Assembly: GCA_037367405.1 (NCBI GenBank)
Contig: JAZKJV010006941.1
Location: 868,001 to 932,000 of the forward strand
DNA length: 64,000 bases
Direction: 5' to 3'
Source of the DNA: Ottelia alismoides
Lineage: Eukaryota; Streptophyta; Magnoliopsida; Alismatales; Hydrocharitaceae
The translations under genes were made by a program, and so were the position numbers. Numbering within the stretch: the stretch's first letter is position 1; the number at the start of each line of letters is the position of its first letter. This document shows positions 50,105 to 62,262 of the stretch, piece by piece. The notes beneath the pieces are model-generated. The model made no database searches, was not told the origin of the DNA, and saw only the letters and a list, made by a program, of their open reading frames with translations.

Positions 50105-51355
50105 ATGGATATAGCACTACGTAGGTACAATCCGTTTGGGGAAATTGAGGAACAAGTCCTCCTAGCGTGTGTTGCAGTGGTAGGTGCGATTGCTATACAA
50201 GAGTGGGACTCACGTATCCGACAAGTACCACGTCCACTGCATACCCGTCCACTAACAGGTCGTGACTGGATTAGGGAGATCCTAGACGGCCATGACGACA
50301 GGGCATTTCAGAACTTCCGGATGAGGCCCGATATGCTGAGGAGATTTGTGCGTGTAGTAACGGATCATAGCCTGACACAAACAAGGTATATGGATGTCGA
50401 CGAGCAGGTCTGCATGTTCCTCTACGCATTCACAAATGGCCATTCGAATAGGGTAATCCAAGAATCATTCCAGCATAGCGCTGAGACCATTTCCCGTCAC
50501 ATCAGAAATGTACTAACGAAGATTTTGACGTTGGAGCATGAGTATATACGATTGGCTCCGTCGGTCACTCCATCTAGGATCACTGGAGATCCTCGCTATT
50601 ACCTGTACTTCAAAGTAAGGCATCATCATATTACTTATATGTAGTCCAAATTTTAGGTCTTGATTTTTCATTCCTGACACAGGAGGTGATTAGAGCAATA
50701 GATGGTACTTACATTCCAGCACATGTAGATCCAGAGGTACAAGGAGCGTATCGTTGCAGGAAACTATTTCCAGCACAGAACGTAATGGCCGCTGTGGACT
50801 TTAACTTATACTTCACGTACGTAGTAACCGGATGGGAAGGTTCTTGTGCCGACATGATGGTGCTTCGTGACTCCGTTGAGCGAGGGTCCCTATTTGTACC
50901 ACAAGGGTACAATTGCGGCTACACGAATACGGACACATTCCTCGCTCCGTACCGCGGCTCCCTATATCACCTACTGGCTTGGCGGGCACCTGGATGCATA
51001 TATGACAACTACAAAGACTTATTTAACCACCGCCACGCCAAATTGCAATGTAGTGGAGCGCACGTTCGGCGTGTGGAAAAACAGGTTCAACTGCCTTAAA
51101 CATATGCCCTCGTATCCATTTGAAGTGCAGACGGACGTAGTTAGAGCGACATATATCATACACAACTTTGTACGATTTAATGGTGGAGACGCAGTATCCG
51201 ACGAGGACGCGGAGGAGGAGATGTTGCCGGAGGCCATGGACGAAGACCAACTTCGAGAGGTTGGCATTCTTCGGGATGACATCAGACGCGGTGAGGTCCT
51301 CCGTGATAGGATAGCCCGTGCAATGTGGAATAATAGGATGAGGAGGGATGAATAG
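50105..51355 (+). pseudogene. Harbinger DDE transposase (ORF2), damaged
   Basis: Exon 1 at 50105-50614 (FRMRPDMLRRFV, then the helix-turn-helix-like QESFQHSAETISRHI), a 68-nt intron (GTAAGG...CACAG), then exon 2 from 50683. The first catalytic Asp is in AIDGTYI. The second should sit in a GKYYLVD(A/S/C)GY-type box, but the sequence reads PQGYNCGYTNTDTF, so about four residues and the Asp itself are missing (Asn at 50911-50913). A two-base loss or one-base gain near 51045-51047 shifts the frame. The shifted frame continues with VVERTFGVWKNRF, which holds the catalytic Glu, and runs to a TAG at 51353-51355. The protein cannot be catalytic as it stands. Confidence 0.88.
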
Positions 51356-51525
51356 AGACATCGAATCATCTAAACAACCATAATATTAGTTTTGCAATGT
51401 AAATGTCTACGTCAGTACTTGTTGTTTGTAGTTGTCTTTTTGTGAAGAATGGAAGTTATTGCTGTGTGTTTGAATATACGACTTCTGTGTTCATCAGATT
51501 ATTTTCTTTTTGTATGCATCAGGTA

Positions 51526-51942
51526 ATGGACCGTACTGCGATATGTAAATGTCGTACCCCAGTGATTTTGAGCTACGAACCGGGCCAAGAGAACCTGGTG
51601 AGGCGCCTTTTCTATGTCTGCTCCACCAGTGAATGCGGTTACCGTGTACCTTATGCGAATGCTCCAAGGACAAAGGAGAATCAGGCACAGGAGTTCTCCT
51701 TCATCGTCCAACGTTTGTAGGACGTCGAGCGTGAAAATTCTGTATTACAACAACAGGTCGAAAGTGTTGCAACTACATTAGACGACAAGGACTGCGAACT
51801 AGCATTCGTTTACTCAGAGCTGGATGATGCCGATGACACAACAAGTTCGCTCAAAGACATGGTGGATACACTATGTATACAATTGCAACATGCGGGCATC
51901 GACACCGTGGACGACCGTATTATTGACAAGCACGTCGTATGA
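51526..51942 (+). pseudogene. GRF-type zinc finger plus helical tail, one in-frame stop
   Basis: From the ATG at 51526 the frame reads a compact finger: Cys7, Cys9, Cys32 and Cys37, with NLVRRLFYVC in the place of the GRF signature. It meets TAG at 51718-51720 and then stays open to a TGA at 51940-51942, 138 codons in all. The part after the stop has heptad-like helix character (ENSVLQQQVES, LDDMVDTL-type repeats), as seen in plant GRF-finger proteins that end in a coiled coil. A CAG to TAG change would explain the stop. It begins 170 bp after the transposase stop, in the same orientation and inside the inverted repeats. GRF fingers bind single-stranded nucleic acids in other proteins; its role here is unknown. 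Confidence 0.65.
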
Positions 51943-52567
51943 GGGAAGTCTGTCTCATTTATTGTGGGAAGTTGTGGCAATCTACGTGTGCGTGGCGTAT
52001 GAATCAATCTGGTTGTAGGGCGTTGGGCGGGTGCATCATGACCCGGTGATTTGTTACAAAACTTATGACTTTATATCGTATTGAAACATCTCCTGGTACA
52101 CGTGGTAGTATTACATGAATCAAAGGGGTAATTATGATACAAGGCCGTAATATTTAAGTAAGTATGCATTGGGAGGGGTATAAATGCAAATAGTAAGAAG
52201 ATACAGATCATGCATGCAATTTCACCACAAATCTGTACACTGTATTTTATACTGACTGCACAATAACGAAATATAAATCACGTGCTTGAAGCGTGCATAT
52301 GGACATGCGGTGAAGTGGCGAGGGACCAATAAGTAATTATAAAATTCTTTGGGGCCAAACATTTATTATTACAAAACTTTTTTAAGGACAAATGACATAG
52401 TTAATACTAGGCAGAAAATATAAAACTGGCACGGGGCTGAAATTGCAAAATACCATAACCCACCCCACCAACCAAACAGCTACTATTACAATCATGATAT
52501 CCACCTCCCCATCCCTCTCAGGTGAGGGATAACCCAACCCACTCCACACCAGCATCCAAACAGGCCC
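51943..52567. other. Right non-coding end of the Harbinger element
   Basis: About 600 bp without a reading frame, ending in the inverted repeat at about 52526-52567. Confidence 0.6.
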
Positions 52568-52696
52568 TAATCGAACGAGCTTAAATCGAATAGCAATACT
52601 AATACAAACCATATCAAATCAATAGAAGTACAATAATTTTTTTAGATAAACGATCAACGATTCATTTCATCAAAAAGATCTAGAGAATGGGGTACA
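52568..52696 (-). other. Flank with a probable LINE 3' end
   Basis: A T-run at 52636-52642 followed by agataaacgatcaacgattc and tttcatcaaaaagatct reads on the minus strand like the 3' end of a plant LINE (TTTTGATGAAA..., then an A tail). The same LINE may continue beyond the gypsy element, at 63806-64000. The last five bases, GTACA, are the likely target copy of the gypsy element. Confidence 0.4.
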
Positions 52697-54244
52697 TGAT
52701 GATTGCAATATATATTGTTATAACATGCTTAGATTATGTGGAGTACAATATTAATTCTTGATTTATAAACTCCAAATTCGCATAATCCATGTCTACATTA
52801 TTCAATGCACATAAACAGAAAAGGCCATCTTACAAATCTCTATTCACAAAGTAATTAAGGAGTATATGATGAGATTATTTTTACTGAGATTAATAGTCAT
52901 CCACAATGAAAAGTAATTAAAGGTAATTACACTTTTGGTTTATATCTTGCACTGGAATTAACGAAGAAGCCAACACATCTAAATTAACCTCTACAAAATA
53001 CATATCACCTTTTGGGAAAAATAAGGATGACATTTTCATAAAATATCATTTCTTTAATCTCATTTCCTTTCCCATAATATAGAGTCATCCATGCCTCATC
53101 CTTCCCAATGCAACCATTAACATCCTTGCATTAATGTTTTTTGTCTTCACATGCATGGCATCAATATCTCTTCATACAAAGTAACCGCGCATGAAGGCTA
53201 TAAAATAGCCCTCCCATACACGGTCACAAGGGGAGGTTACTCACTCTCTCTCCTCTTCATAATTCTATGCAGGGCTCCCATCTCTCTCTTTCGTACTTGT
53301 GTTTGTTCACTTGTTTTGCAGGAGCAGCATACGCAGTGCCTCCTCCCGGCCCATGTGCGCCACCGCGGCTCGCGTAACTCCGCACGACGCACGGCCATCA
53401 GCCACGCTCCAGCGAATGCAGCTCTCCTCTTGTGCCCCTGTACGCCACCGCGTCCAGCACAAACCTCCAGCGGTTCGTGCGACCTCCAGCGGACGCAGCT
53501 CCGCCGCCTATGAGCATCCCTTCTCGCAGCCACCGCACGTTCCACCGCGCTCTCCTGTGCGTGAATGTCCTCGCACACATCCCTCGCGTGTGGCCTCCCA
53601 AGCCGACGCGTACGTCCTCCCTTGTTGGACGTGCATCTTCCAGATCCGTCGCCTCCCGCGTGCGTCTCCCACGCGTGTGGCCTCCCCAGCGTTCAACGCA
53701 CCACCCGCAAACCTTCCAGCTGGTCGCGAAACCCCTCTCCAACCGTCCTCATTCACATGTGGCCTCCCAACGTCGACGCGCAAGCCCTCCAGCGCACAAG
53801 CCTCCTCCCCCGCGGTTGCACCCTCCTGCATACGTAGAAAAGAGAGAGGACATCCTTCCTCTCTCTCTACTTCGTTACTTCTTTCTCTCTCTCTCTCTCT
53901 TTATTATTCTCTCTTTATTTTAGCAACAATTACATTTAAACCCATAAACTCTCTTTTACTTTAGAGTATGTCTTTTAGTTTCAAGTTTCCATTTTTTGCA
54001 ACATTAAATCATTCCTTTAATTTCTTTTCTAGTGGCATCTGCATTTTTTAAATTGTCATTTCATGTGTTAAAAAAATTACGAATTTGCATGGTCCCTGTG
54101 GATTCGATCCTCTACTTGCGCTAAACATATTTCATGTCATCATTGTGCTCGTATTTGCATTTTATTTGTTTGATTTTGGTTTCTTGTGGAAAAACAACGA
54201 CGTGTTAAAATCACATTTTCGAACCATGAAAAAGCATCTCAACA
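52697..54244 (+). repeat. 5' LTR of the gypsy element
   Basis: Starts TGATGATTGCA and ends TCTCAACA. A TATA box TATAAAATA stands at 53199-53207 within GGCTATAAAATAGCCC. Downstream (about 53320-53850) it turns GC-rich with many CCTCC and CGTGTGGCCTCC strings, then a CT microsatellite (53861-53905). Confidence 0.92.
53199..53207 (+). promoter_or_regulatory. TATA box of the gypsy 5' LTR
   Basis: TATAAAATA inside GGCTATAAAATAGCCC, conserved at 62766-62774 in the other LTR. Confidence 0.65.
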
Positions 54245-54247
54245 TTT

Positions 54248-54265
54248 TGGCGTCGTTGCTGGGGA
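54248..54265 (+). other. Primer-binding site (tRNA-Asp type)
   Basis: TGGCGTCGTTGCTGGGGA, three bases after the 5' LTR. It differs by two transitions from the usual TGGCGCCGTTGCCGGGGA. Confidence 0.8.
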
Positions 54266-55190
54266 CTAGGTAACATTTGCAATTTTTTCTTCACTTTCAA
54301 CTTATTTTCAATATTCTAATCCATACATTTTTTTTATTTCAGGTACTTGAACCCTAAGAAAGAAAAAAACGAAGAAGCCATGCATTTTTTTGCAAACTTG
54401 TAACTTGTTCTAAGTAAAAAAATTGTTTCTCCCCCTTCTCGGAAAAGCTCGTCATCAGTAGGACAAAACATTATGGATTTAGCGCTAGAAGTGCAGACAC
54501 TGTGAACTTCCTTTTTCACTTAGGCAATCTAAGATTTACATTTCTTGCAGTTGTTTGCGCATCGAATTAAACCGAAAAAATTTTAAAAAGAGAGTTCTTG
54601 ATTACATCATCTCTGTGGTCTTCTCCATCTGATACCTTAATTCAAAGACCACCAAAATCATGCTTGATCACATTAAAAAGATAAGCTTGAAAGATTACCG
54701 CAGTGATCCGAGCGAAAGCAGACAAAAATTTGAATGCTTGTTTGATGCACATGGTGAATGATACAAAACTCACAAGTACATAGAACCCTAGGATAGAGAC
54801 AAAAATCTCTAGTGCTACATGCGATTGTAGAGAGAAATCGTAACTCCTCGACGCATTGGGCACAGGTTCTTGTGGGAAGAACAAATCATTGATCTGAGTA
54901 CCGCACCTTGGATCCCCCAGCCGGATTAGGGCATTGATTTCTCACAATCTTCCACACCACCTCTTCATTAAGGACTCTTAATGCTCCGATAACATTTATT
55001 GAATCACTAAATTAAAATCGAAAAGATAACCGCTTCCGCAACAATTTTTATGTGAGTTGGTGAATCAACAACTTGTCTGGTGTTTGTACTGTGTGTGCTA
55101 GGTCGTAGATCTTTGAAAAATCAATTGCAACAACCATTAGATTACGACCCAATCTATAAAAGAAAACCCCACCCATATTGTTCAAGTGAG
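54266..55190. other. Gypsy leader, no coding region recognised
   Basis: Untranslated leader of the gypsy element. It holds only short chance frames. The part at about 54600-55150 is unlike the rest and could be a further insertion, but I found no ends for it. Confidence 0.35.
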
Positions 55191-55199
55191 AAGTTTGAG

Positions 55200-56987
55200 A
55201 ATTCATCTGATTTAGTAGACATGGGAGAAGAGAACTGACCTAATATCATGTACCTCATTCTGCAATAATTACAATTGCTGAGAGAAGAAAATGCCACAAT
55301 CCGTCACACCATAGCACCTCTCATCCGACCACCACCCATTAGAACCCTGCGACAGAAGACTTAGTCCATTGGGTCCAGATTCCACCTGATGTAGTAGACT
55401 TTAAAATAAAGCCAGCATCTCTCTCCTTGATACCAAACTACTATGGAAATGAGAGTGAATATCCTTTCTTGCACATACAAGACTTTCGAACTGCCTGTGA
55501 TACAATGAGCATCCCCGGATAGCAAAGGAATACATTTATATGAAATCTTCACTCACTCTCGGAAGGAACGAGCACTCCAATGGCTCCAAAATTATGGAAC
55601 CCCACTCACCTCCTGGGACGCCTTAAGAGAGACATTCATCAAGAAATACTTCCCAATATGAAAGACAAATGCCCTGAGACAAGCCATATCATCATTCACC
55701 CAAAAGAACAAAGAACCCATTCACAAAGCCTGGGAGTGTTTTAAGGAATTACAAAGGAAATGCCCGCATCATGCAATCCCCAAATAGAAATTGGTTCAGA
55801 TATTTTATGAGGGTATAGACACATCATTAAAGAGAGTTATCGACGGCTCATGTGATGGGAATTATATTAGCCGCGACGAACACTTCGTGTGAACTTTATT
55901 TGAAAACATGACCGATAATTTGGTGAATAGCTCCTCCATTGATCAATATAGTGGGCATGTGAGACCGGTTAATGTAGTTGATCAAGAGAGATCCACTAGT
56001 GGCTCATCCAACCAAAATCACAATAAATGGGAAATCCTCTCCAAACAAATGGATCTCATGACCCAGGCAATTGGTAACTTGGCTCTGAATAAAGTCCCGA
56101 ATAACATCTGTGGGGTTACTTCTAACCCCAACATTCAAGACTTTGGCCACGTACCATTCACGTATGATCAAGAAATGACTCCTGAGACAGTAAATTGGAT
56201 ACAAAGAAATCAAGGTGGATCATTCTCAAACACCCAGAATTTAGGATGGAGAGAACAATCAAATACTGGGTGGAATGGACAACACAATTACCATTTTCAA
56301 AATCACAATCAGCCTAAACAACAGATGGGACATCCCATGACTCAACCTCCCTCAGCTATGAATTTTGATGCTCATACTCAGGCTATTCAACAACTTGCTG
56401 CATCACAACAACAAGCCAACCAAGCTCAACAACAAGCAAATGCTGAAAATGCTCGACAATTTGCCGAGATCAGGTCTTACATCCCAGCACTGTCACCTCA
56501 ACCCTTGCCCAACCCTAACACCAATAGAGCTACCTCATCTGGATCTTTTCACACTCCTCCACCACCTATCGGGTCCTTTACTTCACCTCCTGTGTTTCAA
56601 CATCAAAATCAAGGATTTTTCACACCTCATAAGACCAACAATTCAACCCAGGGAAACACACAACAACCGCCTAGGCTTCAAGTGAGTTTCAAAACACCAA
56701 CCCGTTCCAACCAATACACTAATGCTATAACTCTTCAAAATGAGAAAACCACATCTACTCACATCACATCATATACTGTTGAGAATGGAAGTGAAGAGGA
56801 AGAGGACATCGATAATGAGGAGGAATCAATTGAGATCCCCATCCCTCCTACTTACTCCCCGACCATAACCATTCCCTTTCCTGAAGCTCTTCGCGGGAAA
56901 AACACGAGATCATCCACCATCAATCCAGATCTAGAAAAACTATTCTCAGACATTGTCATCGAAATCTCACTCCTGAAAGCCCTCTAA
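55200..56987 (+). pseudogene. Gypsy gag, broken
   Basis: About 55550-55890 encodes the retrotransposon gag domain (WLQNYGTPLTSWDALRETFI, then FTQKNKEPIHKAWECFKEL), interrupted by TGA and TAG stops. From 55908 an open frame runs to 56987 with the Q- and N-rich Athila gag tail (about residues 140-190), a proline-rich part and an acidic stretch EEEEDIDNEEESIEI. No zinc knuckle is visible. Confidence 0.8.
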
Positions 56988-57099
56988 CAAGTCCCAGCCT
57001 TCTCCCGCTTCTTAAAGGAAAAATGCACACCAAAGCGGAAATCAAAGGGAAAGAATAAGAAAGATTAAGAAGAGATTGAAAAGTATGTGCTTCCACGAG

Positions 57100-60000
57100 C
57101 CACATCAAATGTCATTTCCCAATTCCTGACACCAAGAAGAAAGATCCAGGGGCACCCTTAGTCAAATGCATGATCAGTGACTTGACTTTCGAGCGCATTT
57201 TGTTGGATAATGGTGCCTCTATTAATCTCCTCCATTCGGCTATCCTAGAACACTTTGACTTAGGGAGATTAAAACCTATCTTGATGATTTTATAAATGGA
57301 TTATCGTTCGGTGAAGAGACCATTAGGACTTCTTGAGGATGTCATAGTCACCGTTCAAGGACATCAATCCCATGGACTTCGTTGTGATAGACATGGATCC
57401 CGCTAATACACTGAGTGAAACTCCCATCTTTATGGGAAGACCCTTCTTAGCTACTGCCAGAGCACATTTTGATTATGAGGAGGGCAAAGTAGAATTTAAA
57501 ATCAATGGCAAGATCATCCTTGTTGATCTTGTCATACCCACTTCTGTTGACTCTAAGACCGAAGACTGTGGTTGGAAAGAGAGTTGTGTTGTCATGGACA
57601 TACAAAATGACTTTGCTCCTATCCATCTCTCCAGTGATCCTTTAGAGGTTAGTATGAACACCTCTAGATCCACTTTGCCACATACAATTTGAATCTCGCA
57701 CTCGAAGCTCCACCATGCCCTCTCATCGGACAAGAAATTGATGAGCTCGATAATGCTTGGGACACACTAAACTCCGAACTTGCACTGACCTCAGCCATGA
57801 TCATGCCCGTGATGGAGCCACCTTTTGAAACCATTTCGTTGATAGAGTCATCAGAAGAAACTACACCTCTGACCCCACCAACACCCATTGTCGAATTGAA
57901 GCCCCTGACCCAAGATCTGAAGTATACTTTCCTTGATGATGCACACACTCTACCCGTCATCATCAATGCCAACCTAGATAAAACTCAGGAAAGCCAACTC
58001 ATGGAGGTTTTGAAAAGAAATTCCCGGGCCATTGGATGGAAGATAACTGATTTGAAAGGAATAAGCCCGACATTCTACACACACCACATATACTTGAAAA
58101 ATAACAGTAAACCCTCTCGAGAAATGCAAAGATGGTTGAATCCTAATATACGAAAGGTTGTGAAGAATGAAATATACAAGTGGTCCAGTGCCAGCATCAT
58201 TTATCCGATAACTGATAGTCCTTGGATCAGTCCGCTCCAGGTCGTCCCCAGGAAAGCTGGATTAACAATTTTGAAAAATGAAAAAGGAGAGGACATTCCT
58301 ACTTGAGTGGAAACATCTTGGAGAGTTTGTGTCAATTATAGAAAATTGAATAAGGCTACATGAAAAGACCACTTTCCACTACCATTCATTGATCAAATCA
58401 TTGAGAAACTAGACATAAAAGTATTCTTTTGTTTTTTGGATGGATATTCTGGCTACAACCAAGTTGTTATAGCACCGGAAGATCAAGACAAAACCACATT
58501 CACTTGTCCTTTTGGGACTTATGCGTTTCGATGCATGCCTTTCGGATTATGCAATGCCCCCGCGACCTTTTAAAGATGCATGATGGGAATTTTCACCGAT
58601 ATGATTAGCGATTTCATGGAAATATTTATGGATGATTTCTTAATTTTTGGGGACTCCTTTGAGGAAACACTCGGATTTTTGGATAGAGTCCTACAAAAAT
58701 GCATTGAAGTAAACGTAATATTATCTTGGGAGAAATCATACTTCATTGTAAAGCAAGGGATTGTGCTGGGACACATTGTATCAAAGAAAGGATGGAAGTG
58801 GATCCATCAAAAATTGAGATCATCACCCACTTAGGTCCACTCGTGAATGTAAAAGGAGTTCGATCCTTCCTAGGTCACGTCGATTTTACCGCTGATTTAT
58901 CAAGGATTTCTCAAAAATCTCCCACCCTCTCACCAAACTACTTGAAAAGGACCAAGATTTCACATTCACCGAGGAAGCATTTGAGTCCTTCACTATACTA
59001 AAGAAAATCATCACTGAAGCACCCATACTACAACCCCCTGATTGGAACTGTGAATTTGAAATCATGTGTGATGCTTCTGATTATGTTTTTGGGACGGTAT
59101 TGGGTCAAAGGAAAGATGGAAAACCATATGTCATCCACTATGCAAGTATAACCCTGGATGATGCCCAAAAGAACTACACTGTGACTGAGAAAGAACTGCT
59201 GGCGGTGGTATTTTCACTAGAGAAATTTTGATCTTATATCTTAGGATCCCACATCATAATCTACACATACCACTCTGCTCTGAAATACCTCTTAACAAAG
59301 AAAGATGCCAAGCCTAGACTCATTAGGTGGGTATTACTACTCCAAGAATTTGACTTGGAAATTCGAGACAAAGCTGGAGCAAAGAATGTCGTGGCTGATC
59401 ACCTGTCAAGACTCCCTTCATTAATCAAAAACACAATCCCAATTTCTGAGCATTTCCTAGATGAGAGTATAATGTCTGTCTCTCAACTCCCTTGATACGC
59501 TGACATCGTAAATTACCTCGTCACTTCTACATTTCCTGATGACTGGCCAAGACGTAAGAAAGACAAAACTAAATCCCAAGCCCGATACTACCACTGGGAA
59601 GACCCGTTACTCTTCAAAGAGGGTACTGATTTGATTTGGAGAAGATGTATCCCTGAAACTGAAGTCACTATTGTCCTATCTCAGTGTCACACCTCTGGGT
59701 GTGGAGGACACCATTTAGGAAAGCGTACAACCGCTAGGGTCTTACAATGTGGTTTCTCCTTGCCTACACTCTTTAAAGATGCCCATCATTTTGCTCAGTA
59801 TTGTCATACCTGTCAGACCAATGGAATAATGACCCGACGCAACATGATGCCCCTCCAACCTGTGCACATAGTTGAAATCTTTGATACTTGGGGAATAGAC
59901 TTCATGGGGCCTTTCACCACCTCACAAGGCTATCAACATATCCTACTCGTCGTTGACTACGTGTCCCGTTGGGTTGAAGTCATTCCCACTCACGCTGCTG

Positions 60001-60732
60001 ATAGCGCCACTGTTGTCAAATTCTTGACCAACCTTTTCTATCGATTTAGATTACCAAAGGTGGTCATTAGTGATGGTGGAACCCACTTCCTGAATGCTTC
60101 AGTAAAGAATCTACTTAAGAAGAATGGAGTCGAACATCGTATCTCAACTGCCTATCACCCACAAACAAATGGAATGGTTGAACTGTCAAATCGAGAAATC
60201 AAAATCATACTCCAGAAAATTGTTCGCTCTGATCGAAAAGACTGGTCCCAACACTTGCCATCTGCTCTCTAGACCTACCGTACAACCTTTCGTACACCCT
60301 TAGGAATGAGCCCATACAGACTATTCTATGGAAAACCATGCCATTTACCATTTGGATTATGATGAGGCTGGAAAAAGAAGATTATTGGATTTGACTGAAT
60401 TAGAAGACTTACAATCACAAGCCTATGCTAACAACATGCTATATAAAGAGAAAATCAAGCTGTGGCATGATGCCATTATTTCGAGGAAAACATTCCAAGA
60501 AAATAAAAAAGTATGGCTATTTGATGCAAAACAGAATTTATTTTCAGGAAAACTAAGATCGAAATGGAAAGGACCATACACTGTAACTCAAGTCTTTGAT
60601 AATGGTTCGATAGAAATTTCTAACCCAAACAGTAAAGCCACTTTCAGAGTCAATGGTCAAAGACTAAAACCTATTGTTGAACTATCTGGTCCCATGCCTG
60701 TTTGTGCAACACACCTTCTACAGGAACAATAA
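57100..60732 (+). pseudogene. Gypsy pol (protease, RT, RNase H, integrase), broken
   Basis: Order as in Athila. Aspartic protease at about 57200-57240 (LLDNGASINLL). Reverse transcriptase at about 58080-58840 with WISPLQVVPRKAG, PFGLCNAPATF followed by a stop, and the catalytic box FMDDFLIFGDSF at about 58625-58660. RNase H at about 59020-59420 ([39 protein letters not shown]). Integrase: HHCC finger with GGHHLGK and CHTCQTNG, then GIDFMGPF, VISDGGTHF and NGMVELSNREI, so all three catalytic acidic residues are present. The integrase frame stops at 60270-60272 and resumes at 60328-60732. At least eight stops or frame changes occur in pol; not functional. Confidence 0.9.
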
Positions 60733-62262
60733 GCAGTGTACATCGCCGAGCTAAGGCGTTATATCATACACTCTCGTGAGCATCTCCTCACAGGTATCTT
60801 TTCTTCTTATTTCTCGCATGTTTATTTCACTGCATCGCATTAGATAAGTATGGGGGTACACCTCTTTACTAAAAAACAAAAAAATCTTGCCCACCCAATC
60901 TGATGTTCCTTTTGTTCACCATAAGGACATGGTTTTTGATAAGCATGGGGGGTGTCGTCATGTTTTCAAAATATCTTTGCAAAAAAAAAGAAGAAGAAAA
61001 AATCATCAAAAATATGGCCTTCCCAATTTTGTTGAGAAAACAGATCTTCGCTATATAGATTATAGACTGAGGTTGAGTTGACCCTAATCCACTTAATTTC
61101 ATCAAAATTTCATTAGGCATGACTTTTTAAGCTTTCTTCAGATCCATATGGACTTTATTCTCTCTGTTACACTAACTCTATTGGTGAATGAACTTCTGTA
61201 TCCAACTAGATCACCTGAGCAACTAGTAGCACTCTTAAACTCTTCAGTGGATATTAAGCAACTGCACATTGCACTTAGCTTGATTGAGTTTATTTTACGA
61301 GATACAATTATAATCTAGTTGAGGTGAGGAGTTGTCCTCTTGGTTTGTGCCAATGCCCGGACCTTGTCTATAGTCGGTGAAGAAACTTGACTCAGGGGCA
61401 ACATGATCTCTCTAGTCTAAGTATGTCAACAAATAAGTCAGTATCGTGCCTCCAAAGTCAATATTAAGTCGATACTATCTTTGATACCAAACCCAAGATA
61501 AAAAAACCACAAAAAACATATCACAATACAAAAGAATGCCAAAAACCACCAATTGTGCAAAGACGTGTGAATCAAAAGCGATGAAAAACCCACCAAATAA
61601 CCCTTCTCTACCAAACAAGCCGCGGTAGTACCCCAATGATGCTACCTAATTTCTTAAAAGAGGCCCAAAGAGGCCCAAGGTTATGCTCTGCAAAAGGAAA
61701 AGAATGAGAGCAACGGACCAAAGCAGTCTACAGAAAACTCTGAAAATTAAGTTCCATTCTCCAAAGAATTATGACCTATTTTTTATGTTGACATACTTGG
61801 GTGAAAAGAGAATATGCCTGAATTCAGGTGAGGACTGATGCTATATGTGTAGGGAATCATTCGGTACCTTGATAAATTGTGCTGTTAGCTCGTTCTCTTG
61901 ACTCACGAAAGCTAAAACATCACTAACACTGTTTATATCCATTCAAAGTCAAAGAGAATACTTTGTTTCTTAGGGATGAGCTGACCTGATCGACCTTATG
62001 AAATCATGTCTGATTTTGTTTGAACTGAGAGGCTGTTGAAACTACAAAACTCAAGTCAAAGTCGATAATTCGAACAAATCATTAATCCATGGGTCAACTC
62101 TACCAAAATCGTTGTATCTATATGGGATGGATATGAAAACTCAAAGACTTTGTAGGTGTATCTACTGCAAACCCTCACCTGAGCCATCTTGATTATCCCC
62201 CCCTTCCTTCATTTTTTTATCTTATTCTTGCTCAGGACTAGCAAGATTTAAGTATGGGGGTG
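60733..62262. other. Gypsy 3' non-coding region with two polypurine tracts
   Basis: No env-like frame can be read between pol and the 3' LTR. An internal AAGTATGGGGGTA is at 60846-60858, and the functional-looking one at 62251-62262 abuts the LTR. Athila relatives often carry an env-like gene here; in this copy only decayed sequence remains. Confidence 0.6.

Larger units (their letters stand above)
45897..52567 (+). mobile_element. PIF/Harbinger transposon with three reading frames
   Basis: TAA is duplicated at 45894-45896 and 52568-52570. The terminal inverted repeats match at 36 of 42 positions; both contain TGGTGTGGAGTGGGTTGGGT. Length 6671 bp. Plus-strand genes: Myb/SANT-like ORF1 (48543-49600), DDE transposase (50105-51355, damaged) and a GRF-type zinc finger frame (51526-51942, one stop). 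About 2.4 kb of non-coding, repeat-rich sequence (46180-48540) precedes ORF1. It lies upstream of, and facing away from, the ZMAT2-type gene. Confidence 0.94.

Noticed and set aside
60733..62262. An env-like gene of the Athila-type element
   Set aside because: No frame longer than about 80 codons and no membrane segment can be read; only decayed non-coding sequence is visible.
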